From NCBI GenBank assembly GCA_024641625.1, contig JAHECQ010000202.1:1-7260 (forward strand): DNA of 7,260 nucleotides. Reading direction: 5' to 3'. The notes under the pieces are model-generated. The model made no database searches, was not told the DNA's origin, and saw nothing but the letters and a program-made list of their open reading frames with translations. The DNA comes from Acidimicrobiales bacterium (GTDB taxonomy: Bacteria; Actinomycetota; Acidimicrobiia; Acidimicrobiales; SZUA-35). The translations under genes were made by a program, and so were the position numbers. Positions 1 to 5,035 of the stretch are shown here, one piece after another; position 1 is the stretch's first letter; each line of letters starts with the position of its first letter.

Positions 1-1299
1 GAACAGCCGACCGTAGTCGCTCACCAGCTGGTCGAAATCCAACTCTCGAAGGAAGCGGCTGAAGGCCACCTGAGCGGCGAGGGCATGGAGGTCACGGAAC
101 GGTTCGGGCACGAACGTCGGAGGTTCCACCAGGCCCTCGTCGAAGAGACGATTGACCAGATCGATCCCCTGCAGGTCGACCTTGCCGCAAAAGAGCATGG
201 GGATGCGTTCCGGCTGTCCCTGGCGCAGAGCCAGACGCACATAGGCGTAGGCCAGTATCAACCCCTTGCCGTAGGCCAGGTCCTTGGCGAAAGGGGGACC
301 CTCGGGCACGCTACCTCGGAACACCCGGGTGCACGCCAGCCACGCTTCCTCCTCGGTGAGGCCGGCCACCCGGTAGTGCTCGAAGAGATCCAGGAATGTC
401 GCCCCATCGAGGACGGCCGCGATCCCGTGGATCCGGTTGACCATTCGACGCAACCGCACGGGATGGCTCCGCAGCGAGAAGATCTCGGTCAGGGTCGCGA
501 GCCCTTCCTGGGTGACCGTTGCCGGTGGTGGCGCTTTGCCGAGGAACGTACAGTAGGGCTGCGCGAGACCATTGAGCGTGGTCCCGACGTGCACCCAGCC
601 CTCGTGCGCCTCGAGCATGGCCAGATCCTGGTGGCTGAATTTGGCATCGGAGCGGAGCTTCACGTACGTGGACCCGGCGGCCGCGTCGGCGATCAGACCG
701 TCATCGAGGCGAACATCGACCAGGCCGGGCCCCATGGACCCATCGAGACGTTGCTGCAGGGCCGCAACCGCATCGGCCCCCGACAGCAGGTCGTCGACCC
801 CCGACAGCGAGGAGTCGGTCAGTGATCCCTCCATCTGCGCAAGGGTCGCATCGAACGAATCGGCGAGATCCACCACGGTGGGGCCTCCGATGTGGAAGAC
901 CTCTGCGGGACTGCCGTACAACAAGCTCGAGAGCGGTCCGAAGGTCGGCGTCCCCCGAGCCACCAGGAGATCGATGGTGGTGCGATAGGCCTCGGACGTG
1001 CGGCGCATGAGCTGGCTGACTGCGGTGGTCGACCCGAGTTTCGTCGCCACATCGGTTTCGATGGCGAGGAAGCGACCTCGAAGTTCCTCGGCGTCGAAGC
1101 GAAGCGGTCGAGCCCGGTAGTAGTCCCGGTCGACGCGCGGCTGCTCCCGGAATCGATCGGCAAAGAACCGGGAACGGATCTCGTCGCCCCACTTGACCGC
1201 GTCGAGCACGCGGATCTCGGATTGCGCGGCAACCAGCCGATCGGACAGCTCACGGATCAGCAGCGCAGGCGCGTTGGCCTTCTCGATCGTGTCGACCAC
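1..1299 (-). CDS. QEGLA-motif / MATCAP-type zinc metallopeptidase (DUF1704 family), C-terminus cut by window edge
   Basis: The reading frame is open from a GTG at 1299 to the left edge, giving 433 visible residues without a stop. It carries the metallopeptidase signature HEGWVH (HExxxH form): His232 and His237 would bind zinc and Glu233 would be catalytic. About 30 residues later comes TQEGLA, with Glu265 as probable third ligand. A further family-like block, FAKDLAYGKGL, lies near residues 337-347. Bacterial members are named 'flavohemoglobin expression-modulating QEGLA motif protein'; eukaryotic relatives (MATCAP) are tyrosine/glutamate carboxypeptidases acting on tubulin tails. The bacterial substrate is unknown. 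No signal peptide or membrane segment is seen, so it is probably cytoplasmic. Its GTG shares one base with the TAG stop of the upstream kinase fusion (TAGTG), so the two are probably translationally coupled. No clear Shine-Dalgarno sequence is present. The family assignment is secure; the function is not. Confidence 0.88.
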   Translation of the reverse strand, partial: MVDTIEKANAPALLIRELSDRLVAAQSEIRVLDAVKWGDEIRSRFFADRFREQPRVDRDYYRARPLRFDAEELRGRFLAIETDVATKLGSTTAVSQLMRRTSEAYRTTIDLLVARGTPTFGPLSSLLYGSPAEVFHIGGPTVVDLADSFDATLAQMEGSLTDSSLSGVDDLLSGADAVAALQQRLDGSMGPGLVDVRLDDGLIADAAAGSTYVKLRSDAKFSHQDLAMLEAHEGWVHVGTTLNGLAQPYCTFLGKAPPPATVTQEGLATLTEIFSLRSHPVRLRRMVNRIHGIAAVLDGATFLDLFEHYRVAGLTEEEAWLACTRVFRGSVPEGPPFAKDLAYGKGLILAYAYVRLALRQGQPERIPMLFCGKVDLQGIDLVNRLFDEGLVEPPTFVPEPFRDLHALAAQVAFSRFLRELDFDQLVSDYGRLF

Positions 1300-2846
1300 T
1301 AGCGACCGAGCCGGCCCAGCAGCTCGTCGGCCGTCGCGGCCAACAGCGGCAGCGTGTCGGCGATGGTCTCCATCCGCTCGTCGGTGCTGTCGCCCATCTT
1401 CCAGCGGTGATGGAGTTGCTGCACGACCACAGCCGTCTTCCACTGGGCAAAGGCTTCGTACCAGGCAAGGGACGACACATCCAAGCCCGTCCGCAGTCCA
1501 TACCGCTCAGCGAGCTCGGCCCGGCTCGGAAGGCCCATACGAGTCATGCCATCGTGGCTCGACCGTTTGACGTCGTCGGAGTCCGATGGGTCCGGCCAGT
1601 AGTTCATGAGCGTACCGAAATCGATGAGCGGATCACCGACGGTGGTCATGTCCCAATCGAAGAAGGCGACGACCGTGTCGGGATCGCCCCCGGCGAACAT
1701 GCAATTGTCCAGCTTGAGGTCGTTGTGCACCAACGAGACGCGCTGGGAGACCGGGAGCGACGCAGCCAGCCGGGCATGAAGGTCGGTCATGGCCTCGTCG
1801 TGGACCGGATCGGCCACCAGATCCCAGCGTTTCTTCCAACCCGACACCTGACGCTCGACGAACCCCTCGGGCTTGCCGAGGTCGGACAGACCGCACGCCT
1901 CGGGATCGAGGAGGTGGAATTCGGCGATCGCGTCCACCAGCGCAAGGCCGAGCCGTTTGCCGACATTGGGTTGATCCCGCATCGAGGACGGCAACACGCC
2001 CCGGATGACTTCGCCTCTACGACGCTCCATGACGAAGAAGTCGGCGCCGCCGATCGAGTGGTCGTCACAAAGGACATAGGCCCGGGGCGCCTTGTCGAAG
2101 TACTTCCACAAGCGTGAGAGCACCTTGTACTCACGCTTCATGTCGTGAGCACCGGGCGCGATGGTCCCGAACGGCGGGCGACGGAGCACCAGCTCGGTCT
2201 CCCCGAACCTGATGAGATAGGTGAGATTCGCCGCACCATTGGGGAACTGCTGGACCGCGAACGGACCCGAGTGCTCGAGGTCGGCCGGGAGCGCGAGTCG
2301 CAGGTACGACTCGATGCGCGCCCAGTCGAGCTCCTCTCCCGGCCGGACGGTCGCCGTCTCCGATGGGGGCTCGTCGGCGAAGGGGTCAACCGGGGCATCG
2401 ACCGGTGCCTGTGGGCTCTGCGGATCTTGTCGATCGTGTTGACGCTTCTCGGCCGGTGTCAGGACCCGGGCCAGGCTGATCTCGTGACCATCGGGGTCAC
2501 GAAGATGGAAGTATCGCTCACCCCAGGGAGCGTTCGAGGGTGCCATCTCCGGCCGGAGTCCGAGTTCGAGGGCCCGGGCATGGATCTCGTCGGGATCGGG
2601 CACGTGGAAGATCACGCGGCCCCACCCGCCTGATGGCTGTTCGAACCCTTCGATGAGCTGGAGATTCACGAAGTTCGCCCGGCTCCGATCCGGTGACCGG
2701 CGATCCGGCCCGAGTCGAAGTGTGGAGAACGGAGCGTCGGAGCCACCGAAGACCAGCTCACCCCCCAACAGCCGATAGAACCTGATCGATCGTTCCATGT
2801 CGGCGCAGTGGAACGTGATGGCGTTGATCTCCGAGTGGCCGTCCAT
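1299..2846 (-). CDS. VOC (glyoxalase-fold) domain fused to ACAD10/LvaA-type phosphotransferase (APH family)
   Basis: The protein has 515 residues from the ATG at 2846. Residues about 6-129 are a VOC domain: metal-ligand candidates are His13 (in FHCADMERSIRFY), His81 (in VIFHVPDPD) and Glu122 (in RDPDGHE); Gln63 is a weaker candidate. A Pro/Gln/Asp-rich linker covers about 130-172. Residues 173-515 are a kinase-like aminoglycoside-phosphotransferase fold: REY with Glu239, the Brenner loop HNDLKLDN (His374, catalytic Asp376, Asn381), and FFDWD with metal-binding Asp397 followed by GDPLIDFG. The usual ATP-binding Lys is not evident; the strand reads LVLRRPP. The kinase half resembles the N-terminal part of ACAD10/11 and Pseudomonas LvaA, which phosphorylate hydroxyacyl-CoA, so drug resistance is unlikely. 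A GTG at 2870 is an alternative start, but the ATG has a -10-like hexamer at leaderless spacing. It is the first gene of an operon with the QEGLA peptidase. Substrate unknown. Confidence 0.9.
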   Translation of the reverse strand: MDGHSEINAITFHCADMERSIRFYRLLGGELVFGGSDAPFSTLRLGPDRRSPDRSRANFVNLQLIEGFEQPSGGWGRVIFHVPDPDEIHARALELGLRPEMAPSNAPWGERYFHLRDPDGHEISLARVLTPAEKRQHDRQDPQSPQAPVDAPVDPFADEPPSETATVRPGEELDWARIESYLRLALPADLEHSGPFAVQQFPNGAANLTYLIRFGETELVLRRPPFGTIAPGAHDMKREYKVLSRLWKYFDKAPRAYVLCDDHSIGGADFFVMERRRGEVIRGVLPSSMRDQPNVGKRLGLALVDAIAEFHLLDPEACGLSDLGKPEGFVERQVSGWKKRWDLVADPVHDEAMTDLHARLAASLPVSQRVSLVHNDLKLDNCMFAGGDPDTVVAFFDWDMTTVGDPLIDFGTLMNYWPDPSDSDDVKRSSHDGMTRMGLPSRAELAERYGLRTGLDVSSLAWYEAFAQWKTAVVVQQLHHRWKMGDSTDERMETIADTLPLLAATADELLGRLGR

Positions 2847-2853
2847 GGCACCG

Positions 2854-2859
2854 ATGTTT
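2854..2859 (-). promoter_or_regulatory. Possible -10 hexamer of the VOC-kinase operon
   Basis: The minus strand reads AAACAT, matching the two most conserved positions of TANNNT (A2, T6). It is followed by 7 nt and then the ATG at 2846. That spacing would make the transcript leaderless. No convincing -35 box is visible. It is weaker than the other -10 candidates in this window. Confidence 0.35.
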
Positions 2860-2881
2860 ACACGAATCACCGTCGCGCGCG

Positions 2882-2891
2882 GTCAGCTGAC
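2882..2891. promoter_or_regulatory. Perfect 10-bp palindrome in the divergent promoter region (possible operator)
   Basis: GTCAGCTGAC equals its own reverse complement. It sits between the divergent VOC-kinase and NTF2-like genes, touching the TAGTGT hexamer of the latter. Symmetry stops at the next base on both sides. The position suits a repressor site acting on the rightward promoter, but the site is short and no regulator gene is in the window. Confidence 0.3.
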
Positions 2892-2897
2892 TAGTGT
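2892..2897 (+). promoter_or_regulatory. Likely -10 hexamer of the NTF2-like gene
   Basis: TAGTGT fits the actinobacterial TANNNT consensus. It lies 8 nt before the GTG at 2906, so transcription would begin at or next to the start codon. No Shine-Dalgarno sequence precedes that GTG. The -35 region is not recognisable. Confidence 0.45.
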
Positions 2898-2905
2898 GGA
2901 TCATC

Positions 2906-3301
2906 GTGTCCAGGGAAGATGAACTCGCCATTGCGGCCGTCGAGCTTGCGAATGCCTCGTTCTACGCGGCCCACGAAGCACGCGACTTCGAAGCAATGGC
3001 ATCGGTGTGGGAGCACAGCCTGCGTTGTGTCTGCGTCCACCCCGGTTGGCCGATCCTTCGGGGCTGGCAGGACATCGCCGACTCCTGGAGGCGCATCTTC
3101 CTCGGACCGGGCCGCAATCAGTTCATCATCACCAACGAAGAGGTGATGATCGACGGCGACATGGCATGGGTGACCCTGGACGAGAACCTCGTCGATGGCC
3201 CGAGCGCGGGCACCATCGCCGCAACCAACGTCTTCGTGCGAACCAGCACCGGCTGGCTGCTCACGTTGCACCACGGCTCACCCGTGATGGCTCGCGTCTG
3301 A
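2906..3301 (+). CDS. NTF2-like / SnoaL-like domain protein
   Basis: This is a 131-residue single-domain protein of the nuclear transport factor 2 superfamily (SnoaL-like type). The visible pattern fits: an N-terminal helix with NASFYAAHEARDFEAM (residues 16-31), then VWEHS, then the conserved HPGW (45-48) with LRGW shortly after, a central strand region around MAWVTLDEN, TNVF (107-110) and a closing GWLLTLHHGSP (116-126). Members are either small lyases, isomerases or hydrolases with a conical pocket, or non-catalytic binding domains; nothing here fixes the ligand. The GTG at 2906 is preferred over the GTG at 2894 because a TAGTGT hexamer lies 8 nt ahead of it, and because the earlier start only adds four residues overlapping that hexamer. 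It is divergent from the VOC-kinase operon and 87 nt upstream of the signal peptidase, which has its own promoter-like site. Family assignment good; role unknown. Confidence 0.82.
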   Translation: MSREDELAIAAVELANASFYAAHEARDFEAMASVWEHSLRCVCVHPGWPILRGWQDIADSWRRIFLGPGRNQFIITNEEVMIDGDMAWVTLDENLVDGPSAGTIAATNVFVRTSTGWLLTLHHGSPVMARV

Positions 3302-3376
3302 CCACCGATCACCAGCGTCCCGTTTTCGAGCCCTGGCCGGCGAACTCGGCGGCGTCCGCTGACACCACCATCTGCC

Positions 3377-3382
3377 TACAGT
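3377..3382 (+). promoter_or_regulatory. Likely -10 hexamer of the signal peptidase gene
   Basis: TACAGT matches TANNNT and ends 6 nt before the GTG at 3389, again consistent with a leaderless transcript. A CTGACA at 3359-3364 resembles a -35 box, but the 12-nt spacer is too short for a standard pair. The rest of the 87-nt gap after the NTF2-like gene shows no clear terminator. Confidence 0.45.
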
Positions 3383-3388
3383 GGACGG

Positions 3389-4003
3389 GTGACCCCGAAC
3401 GAACCGTTGCTCGACACGCCCCGGGAAGACGAGGCCGGTGGGTCGCCGGGGCACCACGCAGGCGGATCGCAGATTCCGGGACGTCTCAAAGGTCTGCTGG
3501 AGTGGGTTGCGGTGCTGGTGATCGCCATCGGCGTGGCGCTCGTCTTCCGAGCGTTCTTCCTGCAGTCGTTCTGGATCAAATCGGGCTCCATGGAAACGAC
3601 ACTGCTCATCCGCGACCGTGTCATGGTCAATCGGATGAGCTATCGCTTCGGTGAACCCCAGCGTGGCCAGATCATCGTGTTCAAGTCGGTGGACGCCAAC
3701 TCGTCCGCAACCGGCGAAGAGGACCTCATCAAGCGGGTCATCGGGGTTCCCGATGACCTGGTCGAAGGGCGTGACGGCGTCGTGTGGGTCAACGACGAGC
3801 AGCTCGATGAGCCCTACCTCGACGAGGGCCAGTACACCACCGACTTCGGACCCGTTCGGATCGAGCCCGACCACCTGTGGATGATGGGCGACAACCGGGT
3901 CCGATCAAGCGACTCGCGCGTGTTCGGGCAAGTTCCGATCGACAACGTCATCGGGCGGGCGTTCTTCCGATACTGGCCGCTCAACCGCGCCGGCAGTCCC
4001 TGA
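3389..4003 (+). CDS. lepB: Type I signal peptidase
   Basis: This 204-residue membrane serine protease cleaves signal peptides from exported preproteins on the outer face of the membrane, using a Ser/Lys dyad. The order is: a Gly/His-rich cytoplasmic tail (1-35), one membrane helix (about 36-58, rich in V, L, I and A), box B SGSMETTL with catalytic Ser67, box C RVMVNRMSYRF (77-87), RGQIIVF (92-98), box D DLIKRVIG with general base Lys115, and box E GDNRVRSSDSR (167-177). All catalytic elements are present and the length is normal for an actinobacterial enzyme with a single membrane anchor. One variation is Thr70 where most family members have Pro (SGSMxPT). It is not next to rplS or rnhB, its common actinobacterial neighbours, so it may be an additional copy. 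It converges on the selenoprotein gene 35 nt away. The GTG start is supported by a TACAGT hexamer 6 nt upstream. Confidence 0.95.
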   Translation: MTPNEPLLDTPREDEAGGSPGHHAGGSQIPGRLKGLLEWVAVLVIAIGVALVFRAFFLQSFWIKSGSMETTLLIRDRVMVNRMSYRFGEPQRGQIIVFKSVDANSSATGEEDLIKRVIGVPDDLVEGRDGVVWVNDEQLDEPYLDEGQYTTDFGPVRIEPDHLWMMGDNRVRSSDSRVFGQVPIDNVIGRAFFRYWPLNRAGSP

Positions 4004-4010
4004 CCGTTCT

Positions 4011-4027
4011 GCTCGGGCCATCCGAGC
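4011..4027. terminator. Hairpin between convergent genes (possible terminator)
   Basis: The arms GCTCGG (4011-4016) and CCGAGC (4022-4027) pair perfectly over a 5-nt loop, in the short gap between the stops of the signal peptidase and the selenoprotein gene. No T-run follows on either strand, so it could terminate inefficiently from both sides or simply be GC-rich chance pairing. Confidence 0.4.
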
Positions 4028-4038
4028 GCGGCCGGTGG

Positions 4039-4965
4039 TCAGATGCCTCGAGCCTTGCCTGACCGCTTCGCCTCGGCCTGTTTGCGGCGGCGTTCCTCAC
4101 CTTCACGTGCCCACTGCTCGCGAAGCTCGTCGCTCACCCGCATGTAGTCGGCTCGCCACGACTCGGTGACGTCCCAGACGAGTGGAGCCTGCACGGTGGT
4201 CCGAGGCAGGTAGGCCCGCTCGAGCAGGTCGAGGGCCATGCCCAGCACCATCTGCTGCTCGGCGACGTCGTAGGGTCTCCCCATTGGATTGCCCAACGGG
4301 TAGTCGACGAAGACGAAACGAGGGACTCCGGCCTGTTCGACGATGTCGCGTGCCGAACCCACGATGACCGTCGGGATCCCGTTGGACTCGAGATGACGGG
4401 CGACCAGACTCACGGTCTGGTGGCAGACCGGTCAAAGGGGAACGAGCAGCACCACGTCGACGTCGTCCTCGGTGAGCATTGCCAGTAGCTCGGGGGCATC
4501 GACCTTCAGGGTGCGCCGGTGGCTGTAGTCGGTCGGCACGCCGTAGAAACGGGGAGACAGCGATCCGAGACGTCCGGCGGCGACCATCTCCCGGCAGCGC
4601 TCCAGCGGCAGGAACGACTCGGTGTCGTCGGTGTGCGTGGCCTCCTTGTCCCAGGACAGATCGGCGGTGTACATGCGCTTCGGGGCGTCGGTCACCGGCA
4701 GCGCGTATGGATGCTTCGCCTTGGAATCGGTCCAGTCGGCCGGGCGATCCTCGCGATAGAGGAACGATGTGGTGACGACCCCGATCCGGCTCTCGGACAA
4801 CGGTTTGGGAAGGGGGGCGAAGGGAGTCTCGTCGTTGAATGCCCATTGGTAGGCCTTTTCGTAGCCATGGGCCGCGTAGTATTCCCGACTCTTGTCGATG
4901 TAGCTGACGAAGCGCCGGTGGGTCGGGACATAGCTACGGAAGGGTTCGCTGGGACTCGTGCTCAC
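4039..4965 (-). CDS. GrdB-family selenoprotein oxidoreductase (glycine/sarcosine/betaine reductase selenoprotein B-like), in-frame UGA read as Sec
   Basis: Read through the TGA at 4432-4434, this gene encodes 308 residues with selenocysteine at 178. Both halves belong to one GrdB-like family. The N-terminal part has YIDKSREYYAAHGYEKAYQWA (split here as YIDKSREYY and GYEKAYQWA, residues 22-42), PLPKPLSESRIGVVTT (51-66), HTDD (111-114) and GVPTDYSHRRTL (142-153). The part after the TGA has PVCHQT (179-184), LVARHLESNGIPTVIVGSA and a VDYPLGNPMGRP block. The junction VVLLVPL-U-PVCHQT forms a UxxC redox pair (Sec178, Cys181). True GrdB reduces amino-acid derivatives in glycine reductase of anaerobes; this shorter family occurs in aerobes with unknown substrate. 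The GTG start at 4965 is favoured by a TACTCT hexamer 8 nt upstream and by leaving no overlap with the CoA-transferase gene 58 nt away. Without recoding the product ends just before its active site. Function beyond redox chemistry is inference. Confidence 0.87.
4400..4424 (-). promoter_or_regulatory. Candidate bacterial SECIS hairpin downstream of the Sec codon
   Basis: On the minus strand, ACCAGAC (4421-4415) pairs perfectly with GTCTGGT (4409-4403) around the 5-nt loop CGTGA (4414-4410). A C-C mismatch then separates two more outer pairs (4423-4401, 4424-4400). The loop begins 18 nt after the UGA and has G at its second position, followed by T. From memory, bacterial SECIS models want a loop about 16-37 nt from UGA with a G in the first two loop positions, and E. 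coli fdhF has a GU-containing loop at similar spacing. The element would recruit SelB with Sec-tRNA. Confidence 0.75.
4432..4434 (-). other. In-frame UGA proposed as selenocysteine codon (Sec178)
   Basis: The minus strand reads CCC CTT TGA CCG GTC TGC, so the TGA falls where cysteine-containing family members are expected to have the first Cys of CPVC. The same frame continues with strong family similarity on both sides, with no base gained or lost. The natural stop, also TGA, is at 4039-4041. Confidence 0.85.
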
Positions 4966-4973
4966 AGCAGCCG

Positions 4974-4979
4974 AGAGTA
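4974..4979 (-). promoter_or_regulatory. Likely -10 hexamer of the selenoprotein gene
   Basis: The minus strand reads TACTCT, a TANNNT match ending 8 nt before the GTG at 4965. It suggests the selenoprotein can be transcribed separately from the upstream CoA-transferase, as a leaderless message. No good -35 box is visible. Confidence 0.45.
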
Positions 4980-5012
4980 CCAAGTGACCCGACGAACGCG
5001 AAGCGCCGGACT

Positions 5013-5035
5013 CCGCCGGCCCGCTAGACCGGCGG
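5013..5035 (-). terminator. GC-rich hairpin spanning the CoA-transferase stop codon (possible terminator or attenuator)
   Basis: The 7-bp arms CCGCCGG and CCGGCGG (5029-5035 and 5013-5019) pair perfectly around a 9-nt loop that contains the TAG stop. There is no T-run after it. It could reduce read-through into the selenoprotein gene, which has its own -10-like site just downstream. Confidence 0.35.

Noticed and set aside
85..825. 246-residue plus-strand ORF opposite the QEGLA peptidase
   Set aside because: The minus strand here carries HExxxH and QEGLA motifs in one open frame; the plus-strand product is low-complexity shadow sequence.
1407..2117. 236-residue plus-strand ORF opposite the kinase domain
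   Set aside because: The kinase Brenner motif and metal-binding Asp lie in the minus-strand frame; the plus-strand product resembles no family I know.
1299..2846. Aminoglycoside resistance gene
   Set aside because: The kinase half matches the ACAD10/LvaA-like subgroup (LRRPP, AHDMKREY, HNDLKLDN), not drug-modifying enzymes, and is fused to a VOC domain in a housekeeping-like context.
1299..2870. GTG at 2870 as start of the VOC-kinase fusion
   Set aside because: It adds eight residues outside the VOC fold, has no SD or -10-like site at suitable spacing, and the ATG at 2846 has a hexamer 7 nt upstream. Not excluded.
3302..3388. Possible terminator or small gene between the NTF2-like gene and lepB
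   Set aside because: Only weak 4-bp GC pairing is visible and no ORF with a plausible start fits; only the TACAGT promoter-like hexamer is supportable.
4039..4413. Short minus-strand ORF of 124 residues as an independent gene
   Set aside because: It is the C-terminal part of the GrdB-family protein in the same frame as the upstream part. Its apparent GTG start is Val185, inside the conserved block and within the SECIS hairpin.
4432..4965. Upstream GrdB half as a pseudogene truncated by nonsense mutation
   Set aside because: The only lesion is a TGA, at the redox position, with a SECIS-like hairpin behind it. Conserved sequence continues without decay on both sides. Recoding explains it better, though a genome lacking sel genes would reverse this.
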